From: Mycolicibacterium sp. CBMA 234
GTDB taxonomy: Bacteria; Actinomycetota; Actinomycetes; Mycobacteriales; Mycobacteriaceae
Reading direction: 5' to 3'
Length of the DNA stretch: 64,000 nt
Assembly: GCF_009729415.1 (NCBI RefSeq)
Contig: NZ_MPKW01000023.1
Coordinates: 1 to 64,000 of the forward strand
Part shown: positions 16,177-24,986 of the stretch, one piece after another
Position numbering within the stretch: position 1 is the stretch's first letter
Layout: the number at the start of each line of letters is the position of its first letter
Notes under the pieces: model-generated
Told to the model about the DNA's origin: nothing
The model's input: only the letters and a program-made list of their open reading frames with translations
The model's database searches: none
Made by a program: the position numbers and the translations under genes

Positions 16177-17829
16177 GTGGCTCTGAATATCGCAGATCTT
16201 GCCGAGCACGCCATTGATGCTGTGCCGGACCGCGTCGCCCTCATCTGTGGTGACGAAAAGCTGACCTACGCCGAGTTGGAGGAGAAGGCCAACCGCCTGG
16301 CTCACTACCTCCAGTCGCAGGGCGTCAAGAAGGACGACAAGGTTGGGCTGTACTGCCGCAACCGCATCGAGATCGTGATTGGCATGCTCGGCATCGTCAA
16401 AGCCGGCGCAATCCTGGTCAACGTCAACTTCCGCTACGTCGAGGGCGAGCTGAAGTACCTGTTCGAGAACTCCGACATGGTGGCGCTCATCCACGAGCGG
16501 CAGTACTCGGACCGGGTCGCCAACGTGCTGCCCGAGCTGCCGTTGCTCAAGACCATCCTGGTCGTGGAAGACGGTTCCGACGACGACTTCCAGCGTTACG
16601 GCGGTGTCGAGTTCTACTCCGCCATCGCCGACAGCTCGCCCGAGCGCGACTTCGGTCCGCGCAGCGAAGACGACATCTACCTGCTGTACACCGGTGGCAC
16701 CACCGGCTTCCCCAAGGGCGTCATGTGGCGCCACGAGGACATCTACCGAGTTCTGTTCGGCGGCACCGACTTCGCCACCGGCGAGCCGATCGCCGACGAA
16801 TACGACCTGTCCAAGCAGGCCGCCGCCAACCCGCCGATGATCCGGCTCCCCATTCCGCCGATGATCCACGGCGCGACCCAGTCCGCGACGTGGATGGCGA
16901 TGTTCACCGGCCACACCGTGGTGCTGATGCCGGAGTTCGACGCGGACGCCGCGTGGCGAATGATCCACGAGCACAAGGTCAATCTGCTGTTCTTCACCGG
17001 CGACGCGATGGCGCGGCCGCTGCTGGACGCGCTGCTGGCGCACCAGGATGCAGGTAACGAGTACGACCTGTCGTCGCTGTTCCTGCTCGCCAGTACTGCG
17101 GCGCTGTTCTCGACCAGCCTCAAGGAGAAATTCCTTGAGCTGCTGCCAAATCGGATCATCACCGACTCGATCGGCTCGTCCGAGACGGGCTTCGGTGGCA
17201 CCAGCATCGTCGCCAAGGGGCAGTCGCACACCGGCGGCCCGCGCGTCACCATCGACAAGAAGACCAAGGTCCTCGACGAGGACGGCAACGAGGTGGTCCC
17301 GGGCTCGGGCGTGCGCGGCATCATCGCCAAGTGCGGTCACATCCCGGTCGGTTACTTCAAGGACGAGAAGAAGACCGCGGAAACCTTCAAGACCATCAAC
17401 GGGGTTCGCTACGCCATCCCGGGTGACTTCGCCGAGGTCGAGGCCGACGGCAGCGTGACCATGCTGGGCCGCGGCTCCGTGTCGATCAACTCCGGTGGCG
17501 AGAAGATCTACCCCGAAGAGGTCGAGGCTGCCCTCAAGGGGCACCCGGATGTGTTCGACGCCTTGGTCGTTGGAGTTCCTGACCCGCGGTTCGGCCAGCA
17601 CGTCGCGGCCGTCGTGCAGCCGCGTGAGGGCACCAAGCCGGCGCTGGCCGACCTGGATGCGTTCGTGCGCAGCGAGATCGCGGGCTACAAGGTGCCGCGC
17701 AGCCTCTGGCTGGTCGACGAGGTCAAGCGGTCGCCGGCCGGCAAGCCCGACTACCGGTGGGCCAAGGATCAGACCGAGGCACGTCCGGCGGACGAGGTGC
17801 ACGCGAAACACGCTGGCGTGCAGGCTTAG
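16177..17829 (+). CDS. fadD19: Steroid side-chain CoA ligase FadD19
   Basis: A 550-aa acyl-CoA synthetase strongly matching Rv3515c. FadD19 activates the C8 carboxylated side chain of cholest-4-en-3-one-26-oate and is required for C24-branched sterols. The AMP-binding P-loop YTGGTTGFPKG is near residues 170-180, the SETGFGG adenine region near 333, and the C-terminal lysine loop RSPAGKPDYRW near 520-530. The start is the GTG that opens ALNIADLAEHAIDAV; upstream in-frame sequence crosses the operator and is rejected. It is followed after 13 bases by the flavin oxidoreductase gene. Confidence 0.92.
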   Translation: MALNIADLAEHAIDAVPDRVALICGDEKLTYAELEEKANRLAHYLQSQGVKKDDKVGLYCRNRIEIVIGMLGIVKAGAILVNVNFRYVEGELKYLFENSDMVALIHERQYSDRVANVLPELPLLKTILVVEDGSDDDFQRYGGVEFYSAIADSSPERDFGPRSEDDIYLLYTGGTTGFPKGVMWRHEDIYRVLFGGTDFATGEPIADEYDLSKQAAANPPMIRLPIPPMIHGATQSATWMAMFTGHTVVLMPEFDADAAWRMIHEHKVNLLFFTGDAMARPLLDALLAHQDAGNEYDLSSLFLLASTAALFSTSLKEKFLELLPNRIITDSIGSSETGFGGTSIVAKGQSHTGGPRVTIDKKTKVLDEDGNEVVPGSGVRGIIAKCGHIPVGYFKDEKKTAETFKTINGVRYAIPGDFAEVEADGSVTMLGRGSVSINSGGEKIYPEEVEAALKGHPDVFDALVVGVPDPRFGQHVAAVVQPREGTKPALADLDAFVRSEIAGYKVPRSLWLVDEVKRSPAGKPDYRWAKDQTEARPADEVHAKHAGVQA

Positions 17830-17842
17830 TAAGGATTAAAGA

Positions 17843-18964
17843 ATGAAAACCGAACTCTGCGAACGCTTCGGGATCGAATACCCGATCTTTGTCTTCACTC
17901 CGTCGGAGAAGGTGGCGGCGGCGGTCAGCCGCGCCGGTGGGATGGGCGTACTGGGGTGCGTCCGGTTCAACGACGCGGACGACCTCGAGAACGTCCTGCA
18001 GTGGATGGACGCCAACACCGACGGTAAGCCGTACGGCGTCGACATCGTGATGCCTGCCAAGGTCCCCACCGAGGGCACCAGCGTCGACATCAACAAGCTG
18101 ATCCCGCAGGCGCACAAGGACTTCGTCACCAAAACCCTGGCAGACCTCGGTGTCCCGCCGCTGCCGGACGACGAGCAGAAGAACGAGGGGGTGCTGGGCT
18201 GGCTGCACTCGGTGGCCCGCAGCCACGTCGAGGTGGCGCTCAAGCACCCGATCAAGCTGATCGCCAATGCACTCGGCTCGCCGCCAAAGGACGTCATCGA
18301 TCAGGCGCATGCCGCCGGTGTTCCGGTGGCCGCCCTGGCCGGCTCGGCCAAGCATGCGGCGCGGCACGTCGAGAACGGTGTCGACATCGTCGTCGCTCAG
18401 GGGCACGAGGCCGGTGGCCACACCGGTGAAATCGGCTCCATGGTGTTGTGGCCGGAAATCGTTGACGCCCTTGATGGTTCGGCTCCGGTCCTGGCTGCCG
18501 GCGGCATCGGTACCGGTCGGCAGTTGGCCGCCGCGCTCGCGTTGGGCGCGCAGGGCGTCTGGATGGGTTCGGCGTTCCTGACCTCAGCCGAGTACGACCT
18601 GGGTGTGCGTCTCGAGTCGGGTGTCTCGGTGGTGCAGCAGGCGATGCTGAACGCCACGTCGGCCGACACCGTGCGCCGCAAGATCTACACCGGCAAGCCG
18701 GCCCGCCTGCTCAAGAGCCGCTGGACCGACGCCTGGGATGCCGAGGGCGCACCCGAGCCGCTGCCGATGCCGCTACAGAACATCCTGGTCAGCGAGGCCC
18801 ATCAGCGGATGAACGAGTCTGCCGACCCGACGGCCGTCGCCATGCCGGTTGGTCAGATCGTCGGCCGGATGAACGAGATCCGTCCCGTGGCCGACATCAT
18901 CGCCGAGTTGGTGGCCGGGTTCGAGGCCGCCACCAAGCGGCTGGACGCCATCCGCGAGTCCTGA
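17843..18964 (+). CDS. Flavin-dependent oxidoreductase of the nitronate monooxygenase family
   Basis: A 373-aa FMN-binding TIM-barrel protein. Family features are the N-terminal GIEYPIFVF and SRAGGMGVLG segments, the VVAQGHEAGGHTGEIG loop near residue 190, and VLAAGGIGTGRQLAAALALGAQGVWMGS near 220-247, which binds the FMN phosphate. Relatives include nitronate monooxygenases and 2-enoyl-CoA reductases. It lies 13 bases after fadD19 and is probably in the same KstR-controlled unit, suggesting an acyl-CoA redox role rather than nitronate oxidation; this is inference. Confidence 0.76.
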   Translation: MKTELCERFGIEYPIFVFTPSEKVAAAVSRAGGMGVLGCVRFNDADDLENVLQWMDANTDGKPYGVDIVMPAKVPTEGTSVDINKLIPQAHKDFVTKTLADLGVPPLPDDEQKNEGVLGWLHSVARSHVEVALKHPIKLIANALGSPPKDVIDQAHAAGVPVAALAGSAKHAARHVENGVDIVVAQGHEAGGHTGEIGSMVLWPEIVDALDGSAPVLAAGGIGTGRQLAAALALGAQGVWMGSAFLTSAEYDLGVRLESGVSVVQQAMLNATSADTVRRKIYTGKPARLLKSRWTDAWDAEGAPEPLPMPLQNILVSEAHQRMNESADPTAVAMPVGQIVGRMNEIRPVADIIAELVAGFEAATKRLDAIRES

Positions 18965-18972
18965 CAGTCCGT

Positions 18973-19018
18973 TGATCCCGTGTGTCCGACGCGAAATCGC
19001 GCCGGGCACACGGGATCA
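18973..19018. terminator. Bidirectional hairpin terminator between convergent genes
   Basis: TGATCCCGTGTGTCCG at 18973-18988 pairs with CGGGCACACGGGATCA at 19003-19018 with one G-T mismatch. It lies nine bases after the oxidoreductase stop and five bases before the lipoprotein stop, so it can serve both strands. Confidence 0.78.
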
Positions 19019-19023
19019 CCTGT

Positions 19024-19722
19024 TTACGAGGTGATGGTGACCTGTTTGGCGACCGCGTCGGTGGCCGCCTGGATGATCGATGTCTGGTCGACCGAGCCAT
19101 CCGAATTTAGTTGCAGCACATAGGTTGCGCTATTCGCCGGGAAGATCACCGTCTCCTGCGCGACGAACTTGGGCTTGCCGTCGGACATCCACGTGCCGGC
19201 GATCCGGTAGGCGGGGTAGTTGCGCACGGTGGTGGCGGTCCCGGGGCCCGAGGCGGTAAAGCCTGACAGGTTCTGAATTTCCCCGGGTGCGGTGGCCATC
19301 AGCGCCTTGGTGTCGACGTCGCCAGTCAGCTTTGACAGCAGCGCGATCACGCTCGGCGCGTAGTTCTTTGAGTCGACGGGCCCGGTGTAGATGATCGAGT
19401 CGTAGGCCCACGGTGGATTGTCGTCGCCGCTGGCCCGCCAGCCGTCGAGCTTCGGCAGGTCGACTTTCGGTTCGCCGGTGTCGGTGCGGTGCACCTGCTG
19501 TTCGGTGATCTTGTGGCCTTTGATGTAGCTGGCAATCGTCGGGTTGGGCCCGTCAGCTGCTTTGTCGGTGCCCGCATCTGATGCGGCTTTGGCGGTGGTC
19601 TGCGCGCCGCTGGATGGGGTGGCGGACGACTCGGTCTTCCCCTTGGCGGAGTCGCAACCGGCCAGCACCACAGACAGTGCAGTCGCAGCCGCGACGAGGC
19701 CGGTGATCGCGGACGTTCTCAT
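19024..19722 (-). CDS. LpqN/LpqT-type lipoprotein
   Basis: A 232-aa exported lipoprotein. The signal peptide MRTSAITGLVAAATALSVVLAGC ends in a lipobox with the modified cysteine at residue 23. A Ser/Thr/Ala-rich linker follows to about residue 60, then a globular LpqN-like domain beginning TIASYIKGHKI and LPKLDGWRASGDDNPPWAY. The function of this mycobacterial family is poorly known. TAGTGT at 19730-19735 ends seven bases before the ATG, so the message is probably leaderless. It has no KstR site and is convergent with the oxidoreductase. Confidence 0.8.
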   Translation of the reverse strand: MRTSAITGLVAAATALSVVLAGCDSAKGKTESSATPSSGAQTTAKAASDAGTDKAADGPNPTIASYIKGHKITEQQVHRTDTGEPKVDLPKLDGWRASGDDNPPWAYDSIIYTGPVDSKNYAPSVIALLSKLTGDVDTKALMATAPGEIQNLSGFTASGPGTATTVRNYPAYRIAGTWMSDGKPKFVAQETVIFPANSATYVLQLNSDGSVDQTSIIQAATDAVAKQVTITS

Positions 19723-19865
19723 GCGGCCGACACTAATGGAAGAAGCTTTGCCCGATCCTGTGAGGCGGTCCGGATTCTGCTCTAGCCACCGACGGGCGAT
19801 CGAGTTCGGCAGGTTTGTCCGATCTGTTCACGACTGCACCGCCGACGCGGTCGTAGGGTTCGGAT

Positions 19866-20261
19866 GTGCCTATTCAACTCACCTGTGTTGTCACCGAGAT
19901 CGTCACCGCAGACCTGCGCCGCTGCGTGGAGTTCTACCGACTGCTCGGGCTGGCGGTGCCCGAACCCGACGGCCCGCACGTCGAGGTCACTTTGCCCGGA
20001 GGCAACCGACTGGCTTTCGACACCGAAGATGTGATCGCTGCGATGCATCCGGGTTGGGTTCCGCCGACTGGTCCGGGACGGGTCGCGCTGGCGTTCGGTC
20101 TGGCAGCGCCGGCCGACGTCGACGAGCTCTACGCACGGCTCACCGGAGCGGGACACCCGGGCACACTCAAGCCGTTCGACGCGCCATGGGGACAGCGCTA
20201 CGCGACCGTCGAGGATCCCGATGGCACATCGGTGGATTTGTTCGCAGCATTGACGAGCTGA
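19866..20261 (+). CDS. VOC (glyoxalase/bleomycin-resistance) family protein
   Basis: A 131-aa VOC-fold protein with two beta-alpha-beta-beta-beta modules. Module 1 has VTEIVTADLRRCVEFYRLLGLAVPE; module 2 ends with WGQRYATVEDPDGTSVDLFAAL, where the late Glu/Asp cluster is a typical metal-ligand position. The substrate cannot be assigned. TAGGGT at 19854-19859 ends six bases before the GTG, indicating a leaderless start. Its last 64 bases overlap the 3' end of the convergent AraC gene, an unusually deep overlap of two apparently genuine genes. Confidence 0.72.
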   Translation: MPIQLTCVVTEIVTADLRRCVEFYRLLGLAVPEPDGPHVEVTLPGGNRLAFDTEDVIAAMHPGWVPPTGPGRVALAFGLAAPADVDELYARLTGAGHPGTLKPFDAPWGQRYATVEDPDGTSVDLFAALTS

Positions 20262-20914
20262 CGAAGCGGGACCCCGCCCAGCGCCCGCGCATCCCGGTGC
20301 AGGTGCGGTTGGTCGGCATAGCCCGCGCGGGCAGCGACCACGGCCGGTGCGAGTCCGGCATTCAGCAGCCGCACTGCGCGCCGAAAACGCAGGATACGGC
20401 GCAGCTGTGCCGGGCCGTATCCGTAGACAGCCGAGCACTGGCGCTGCAGGGTGCGGCTGGACCAGCCGATGTGGCGGGCAGTCTCGGTGACGCTGGCACC
20501 GTCGGCCAGCCTCCGAGTCACCTCGTGGAGAACGGGCAGCGACCAGGGTGCGGTCTCGGCACTGGATCGTTCGCCGGCCAACGTGATCGCCACCTCGTCG
20601 AGCGTGGCATCGTGCCGAACCGCGCGCAACGCGCGCAGGGCCATGCGCGTGTCGCGGAGCTCAGCTGCCGGAACGCCGAGTAGCCGTGGTAGCGCCCCGG
20701 GGCGAAACCGCAAGCCCTGCACCGGATTCGGGCTACCTGTGGCGATGAACGCCGCGGTATCCGGACCCGCCACCAGAAGGCTGTCGTCCAGCATGATCAA
20801 GTCCATGCAGCCGTCGGGCAGCACCCGACTCGGTGCGACTGGGCCGTTGTGCGACCATCGGCACTCGACTAGTTCCGCGAGGCCTCGGGGTGGCGGGAAT
20901 TCGTGGTAACCCAC
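20198..20914 (-). CDS. AraC-family transcriptional regulator
   Basis: A 238-aa regulator: an N-terminal sensing domain (RVLPDGCMDLIMLDDSLLVAGPDT) and a C-terminal double helix-turn-helix with SVTETARHIGWSSRTLQRQCSAVYGYGPAQLRRILRF and VVAARAGYADQPHLHRD. It starts at a GTG only ten bases after the fadD17 stop, so it is probably the last gene of the fadE26-fadE27-fadD17 operon and would be made with the sterol enzymes. Its target is unknown. Confidence 0.78.
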   Translation of the reverse strand: MGYHEFPPPRGLAELVECRWSHNGPVAPSRVLPDGCMDLIMLDDSLLVAGPDTAAFIATGSPNPVQGLRFRPGALPRLLGVPAAELRDTRMALRALRAVRHDATLDEVAITLAGERSSAETAPWSLPVLHEVTRRLADGASVTETARHIGWSSRTLQRQCSAVYGYGPAQLRRILRFRRAVRLLNAGLAPAVVAARAGYADQPHLHRDARALGGVPLRQLVNAANKSTDVPSGSSTVA

Positions 20915-20924
20915 GAGCCTGAGG

Positions 20925-22478
20925 CTAGTTCACGGCCGCGATTGCGAACACCGGGTCCGTGCAGTCGGTGCCCTCGGCCGACAACTGCCGTTTGATCACC
21001 TTGAAGGTCTCGGTGCGGGGCAGGGTAGTGGCGACGCGCACGAACCGCGGCCACTGCTTGGGCCCCAGATCGTCCTGGGCGGCCAGAAACGCGCTGAAGT
21101 CGTCCGCGGAGAACGCCGCGTCATCGATGAGCACCAGCGCCGACATCACCTGATCGCCGACGGCCGGATCAGGAATCGCATAGACCGCGGCCTCAACGAC
21201 GTCGGGGTGCCGCATCAGCACCTGCTCGATGGGCGCGGTACCCAGGTTCTCGCCGTCGACCCGCATCCAATCACCGAGGCGCCCAGCGAAATAGATGAAG
21301 CCGTCGGCGTCCCGGTAAGCCAGGTCGCCGGTGTGGTAAACACCGCCGACCATGCGCTCGGCCTCGGCGGCCTCGTTGTTGTAGTAGCCCCGGAACCAGC
21401 CGCGGCCGGCCGGGTTGACCAGTTCGCCGACGACACCCGGCGGGCACGGTTCGCCGGTGTCGACATCGACGATGGCCACTTCGGGCGTCAACGGGCCCAG
21501 CGCTCCGGCAGGGGTGTCCGGGGTGCGGGCGATGGCGACGCCGCCCTCGGTGGAGCCGAAGCCGTCGACCACGATGGCGCCGAAGCGCTGCGCGAAGCGG
21601 TTCAGGTCGCGCGGGGCACCTTCGTTGCCGTACATGAACTTCAGCGGATTGTCGGCGTCGTCGGGACGTGCCGGCGTGGCCAGGATGTACGACAGTGGCT
21701 TGCCGACATAGTTGGCGTAGGTGGCGCCGTAGCGGCGCACGTCCGGAAGGAAGCCTGAGGCGGAGAACTTGCGGCGCAAGGCAATTGACCCGGTCGCCGC
21801 GAGTGCCACGGCCCAGCCGGCCATCACCGCGTTGGAGTGGAACAACGGCATGGACAGGTAGAAGGTGTCGTCGCGACCGAGGCCGAATCGGTCGGCCAGC
21901 ATCTGGCCCGGGAACGCCACCTTGTCGTGGGTGACCCGAACCGCTTTGGGGTCGCCGCTGGTGCCCGAGGTGAAGATCAGCATGAACAGGTCGTCGGGGT
22001 CGATGTCGGCGAACTGCACCGGGGTCCCGGTGAACTCGGCGAGTTCGGTTGCCCACGAAGCGGATTCGACGTCAATGACGGCGATGCCTGCGTCCTGCAG
22101 GCCGGCCGGCACCAAGTCGAGATTGTCGGCCAGTACCAGCTGGCAGTCGGAGCGCTCGATGTCACCGATCAGCGCGGCCCCGCGCCGGGTCGGGTTCAGG
22201 CCGACGGGAACCAGCCCGGCCAGGCCGGCGGCCACCAGTAGCGACGAGAAGAACGTCGTATTACTCAGCAGCACACCGATATGCGGCGGCTTCCCAGGGT
22301 CTAGTCGCGACTTCAACGCCGCAGCCAACTGGGCGCCGGCCGCGATGTGGTCGGCCCAACTGATCAGATCAGTTGGGCCGCCATCGACTTCGGTTTCGGT
22401 AGCACAGTCGTACAACCCGCGGTCAGTGACATCGACCAGCGGGCGTATCAGGTCGCTGACGGTCGGCCGAGTAGACAT
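20925..22478 (-). CDS. fadD17: Steroid side-chain CoA ligase FadD17
   Basis: A 517-aa acyl-CoA synthetase like Rv3506. FadD17 activates the shortened C5 side chain (3-oxochol-4-en-24-oate) in cholesterol degradation. The P-loop MLIFTSGTSGDPKAVRVTHD is near residues 165-184, DGFGSTEGGV near 300, and GDLAYRDADGFIYFAGRLGDWMRVDGENL near 385-413. The start is ATG at 22478 (MSTRPTVSDL); the longer reading to 22739 runs into fadE27. It lies 20 bases after fadE27 on the same strand. Confidence 0.9.
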   Translation of the reverse strand: MSTRPTVSDLIRPLVDVTDRGLYDCATETEVDGGPTDLISWADHIAAGAQLAAALKSRLDPGKPPHIGVLLSNTTFFSSLLVAAGLAGLVPVGLNPTRRGAALIGDIERSDCQLVLADNLDLVPAGLQDAGIAVIDVESASWATELAEFTGTPVQFADIDPDDLFMLIFTSGTSGDPKAVRVTHDKVAFPGQMLADRFGLGRDDTFYLSMPLFHSNAVMAGWAVALAATGSIALRRKFSASGFLPDVRRYGATYANYVGKPLSYILATPARPDDADNPLKFMYGNEGAPRDLNRFAQRFGAIVVDGFGSTEGGVAIARTPDTPAGALGPLTPEVAIVDVDTGEPCPPGVVGELVNPAGRGWFRGYYNNEAAEAERMVGGVYHTGDLAYRDADGFIYFAGRLGDWMRVDGENLGTAPIEQVLMRHPDVVEAAVYAIPDPAVGDQVMSALVLIDDAAFSADDFSAFLAAQDDLGPKQWPRFVRVATTLPRTETFKVIKRQLSAEGTDCTDPVFAIAAVN

Positions 22479-22498
22479 CAAATGAGCGTAGACATCGA

Positions 22499-23599
22499 TC
22501 AAACGGGCGTATTGGCCAGTTCGTGCCCGATGCGCAGCAGCTGCCCGGTAGCACTGCCGACCGCGAACTCGGTCTGCTTGGCCGCCAGGAAGTACCGGTG
22601 CACCGGGTGGTCCATGTCGATGCCGACACCGCCGTGCACGTGCACCGCGGTGTGCGCCACCCGGTGTCCGGCCTCGGCGGCCCAGAACGCCGCGGTGCTC
22701 ACCTCGACGTCGGCGGGCAAGCCCTCCGACACCCGCCACGAGGCCTGCGTCAGCGTCAGGCGCAGCGCCTTGACATCGATGTAGCCGTCGGCCAGCCGCG
22801 AGGAGACGGCCTGGAAGCTGCCGATCGGGCGGTCGAACTGTTCGCGCTCACGTGCGTACAGCGAGGTGAGCTCCAGTGCGCGCTCGACCACACCGAGCTG
22901 AAATGCGCTGCGGCCCAAGGCATTGTGCAGCGTCAGCCAGGAGACGGCGTCCGCGCCGCCGACGACACGAGCGCCGGCAACACCCACACCCTGCAGATCC
23001 AGATGCGCGATGCTGCCATGGCCGGTGGTGTCGAGCGAGGTCACGGTCACGCCGGCATCGCCCGCGGCAACCAGGAAAACCTTGACGCCGGAATCGGTTT
23101 CGGCCGGCACGAGGAAAGCGTCGGCGACCGGGCCGTAGGCGACCTGGGTACGGGTGCCGGTCAGCGTGTATCCGGACTCATCGGAGCCCGTGGCCCGCAC
23201 TGGGCCTTCGCCCATCTCGCCGTCCAGCGCGGGCACGACGATCTTGCTGCCGGCCACGGCCGGGACAGCCCACTCGGATTGCAGTTCGGCAGAGCCGAAT
23301 TCGGCGATGGCGCCGGCACCCAGAATGGTCGATTCCAGGTACGGCACCGCCGAGAGCTGGCGGCCCAGGGCGACGAGCACCGCAGCCTGCTCCAGCGCAC
23401 CGAAACCGCCGCCGCCCACCGACTCCGGTGCGGTGGTGGACAGGATGTCGGAGTCGATCAGCTTGGCCCACAGCTCGCGGTCGAACCGCTCATCGAGTTT
23501 GTCCAGTTCCTTCTGGCGTTCCGGGGTCACCACCGATTCGGTGATGGACCGGACCAGGCCGCCGAGGTCGTCAGATGCTTCGGTTGTCTTGAAGTCCAT
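22499..23599 (-). CDS. fadE27: Acyl-CoA dehydrogenase subunit FadE27 (ChsE5)
   Basis: A 366-aa acyl-CoA dehydrogenase-fold protein like Rv3505. In M. tuberculosis it forms an alpha2beta2 heterotetramer with FadE26 (ChsE4-ChsE5) that dehydrogenates sterol side-chain CoA esters; heteromeric assembly leaves only half the usual number of active sites. Visible segments are LSTTAPESVGGGGFGALEQAAVL near residue 55, a middle beta domain, and the C-terminal helices with LGRSAFQLGVVERALELTSLYAREREQFDRPIGSFQAV. It follows fadE26 after 15 bases. Confidence 0.88.
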   Translation of the reverse strand: MDFKTTEASDDLGGLVRSITESVVTPERQKELDKLDERFDRELWAKLIDSDILSTTAPESVGGGGFGALEQAAVLVALGRQLSAVPYLESTILGAGAIAEFGSAELQSEWAVPAVAGSKIVVPALDGEMGEGPVRATGSDESGYTLTGTRTQVAYGPVADAFLVPAETDSGVKVFLVAAGDAGVTVTSLDTTGHGSIAHLDLQGVGVAGARVVGGADAVSWLTLHNALGRSAFQLGVVERALELTSLYAREREQFDRPIGSFQAVSSRLADGYIDVKALRLTLTQASWRVSEGLPADVEVSTAAFWAAEAGHRVAHTAVHVHGGVGIDMDHPVHRYFLAAKQTEFAVGSATGQLLRIGHELANTPV

Positions 23600-23614
23600 T
23601 TCTCGGGCTCTCTC

Positions 23615-24796
23615 TTAGCGATTCACTCGGGGCAGGCCGAGCGCGACCATGCCGATGATGTCGCGCTGAATCTCGTTGGTGCCGCCGCCGAAGGTCAGGA
23701 TCAGGCAGGACCGGTGCCAGCGTTCGATCCGGCCGCGCAGCAGCGCGCCCGGGGTGTCCCGACGCAGGGTCGCCGAGGTGCCGAGCACCTCCATGAGCAA
23801 CCGGTAGGCCTCGGTGGCCAGCTCGGTGCCGTACACCTTGGCAGCCGATGCGTCGGCGGGGGAGGGGGCGGAATCGGTGGCCGACGCCAGTTCCCAGTTG
23901 ATCAGCTTCAGCACTTCGGCCTTGGCGAGCACCCGGGCCAGGTTCAGCTGCACCCATTCGGAGTCGATCAGGCGCCTGCCGTGGTGGTCCTTGGTGTTCT
24001 GGGCCCATTCCCGAACCCCGTCCAGCGCAGTGAAAATCGGCTGCGCCGACACCAGCGCAACGCGCTCGTGGTTGAGCTGGTTGGTGACCAGCTTCCAGCC
24101 GCCGTGCTCTTCGCCGACCAGGCTGGTCGCCGGGACGCGGACGTCCTGGTAGTAGGTGGCGCTGGTGTCCACGCCGGACATGGTGTGCACCGGCGTCCAG
24201 GAGAAGCCCTCGGCCGTGGTCGGCACGATCAGCATGGAGATGCCGCGGTGCTTCTTGGCTTCCGGGTTGGTCCGGGCAGCCAGCCAGACGTAGTCGGCGT
24301 AGGCGATCAGCGACGTCCACATCTTCTGGCCGTTGATCACGTAGTCGTCACCGTCGCGGACCGCGGTGGTGCGCAGCGACGCCAGGTCGGTGCCGGCGCC
24401 CGGCTCCGAGTAACCGATGGCGAAGTGCAGCTGGCCCGCGGCGATCTTGGGCAGGAAGAACTTCTTCTGCTCTTCGGTGCCGAAGTGCATGATCGTCGGC
24501 GCCACCGAGTTGATGGTCAGGAATGGCACCGGGACGTTCGCAATGGCGGCTTCGTCATTGAAGATCAGGCCGTCCATCGGCGGGCGCGCCTGGCCGCCGT
24601 ACTCCTTGGGCCAGCTCAGCGTCAACCAGCCGTCCTTGCCCATCTGCTCGACGGTCTCGCGGTAGACATTGCCGCGGCCCATCTCGCCGTCGTTGGACGC
24701 CAGCGCCTCCGCGCGCTCGGGGGTCATGAGTTTGGTGAAGTACGAGCGCAGTTCGCGCCGCAACTCCTCCTGCTCGGGCGTGTAGCCGATCCGCAT
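23615..24796 (-). CDS. fadE26: Acyl-CoA dehydrogenase subunit FadE26 (ChsE4)
   Basis: A 393-aa acyl-CoA dehydrogenase closely matching Rv3504, partner of FadE27. Visible parts are the N-terminal helices (YTPEQEELRRELRSYFTKLM), the FAD/substrate loop GYSEPGAGTDLASLRTTAVRDGDDY near residue 133, QKMWTSLIAYADYVWLAARTNPE, and the C-terminal TFGGGTNEIQRDIIGMVALGLPR. The ATG at 24796 (MRIGYTPEQ) has an AAAGGA ribosome binding site at good spacing; the ATG at 24805 overlaps that motif and was rejected. It heads the fadE26-fadE27-fadD17-(araC) operon behind a KstR site. Confidence 0.91.
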   Translation of the reverse strand: MRIGYTPEQEELRRELRSYFTKLMTPERAEALASNDGEMGRGNVYRETVEQMGKDGWLTLSWPKEYGGQARPPMDGLIFNDEAAIANVPVPFLTINSVAPTIMHFGTEEQKKFFLPKIAAGQLHFAIGYSEPGAGTDLASLRTTAVRDGDDYVINGQKMWTSLIAYADYVWLAARTNPEAKKHRGISMLIVPTTAEGFSWTPVHTMSGVDTSATYYQDVRVPATSLVGEEHGGWKLVTNQLNHERVALVSAQPIFTALDGVREWAQNTKDHHGRRLIDSEWVQLNLARVLAKAEVLKLINWELASATDSAPSPADASAAKVYGTELATEAYRLLMEVLGTSATLRRDTPGALLRGRIERWHRSCLILTFGGGTNEIQRDIIGMVALGLPRVNR

Positions 24797-24879
24797 CGAA
24801 TTCATCCTTTATCAGTGGCTATTGCAGTACTTCGGTCATGTCTCGGGGCGCCGTCGGGCGACCCTTGCCTACTCAAACT

Positions 24880-24893
24880 TGTAACACGTTCTA
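24880..24893. promoter_or_regulatory. KstR-type operator between fadE26 and the ferredoxin gene
   Basis: TGTAACACGTTCTA fits the KstR consensus and is identical to the site upstream of fadD19. On the plus strand it runs into TAGTCT (24892-24897), a TANNNT hexamer that could be the -10 of the ferredoxin unit. It lies about 84 bases upstream of the divergent fadE26. Confidence 0.9.
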
Positions 24894-24986
24894 GTCTTGG
24901 GGTCCAGAGCGTGCCAGACTGGCATCGCCATGGTGGCGTCGTATGGTGGGCGTCACTATCGAAATCAGGGCTCTGTAGGAGGGTTC

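Noticed and set aside
16168..17811. A 547-codon open frame on the minus strand opposite fadD19
   Set aside because: It is the antisense shadow of a well-matched gene in high-GC DNA; its translation is low-complexity with no recognisable domain.
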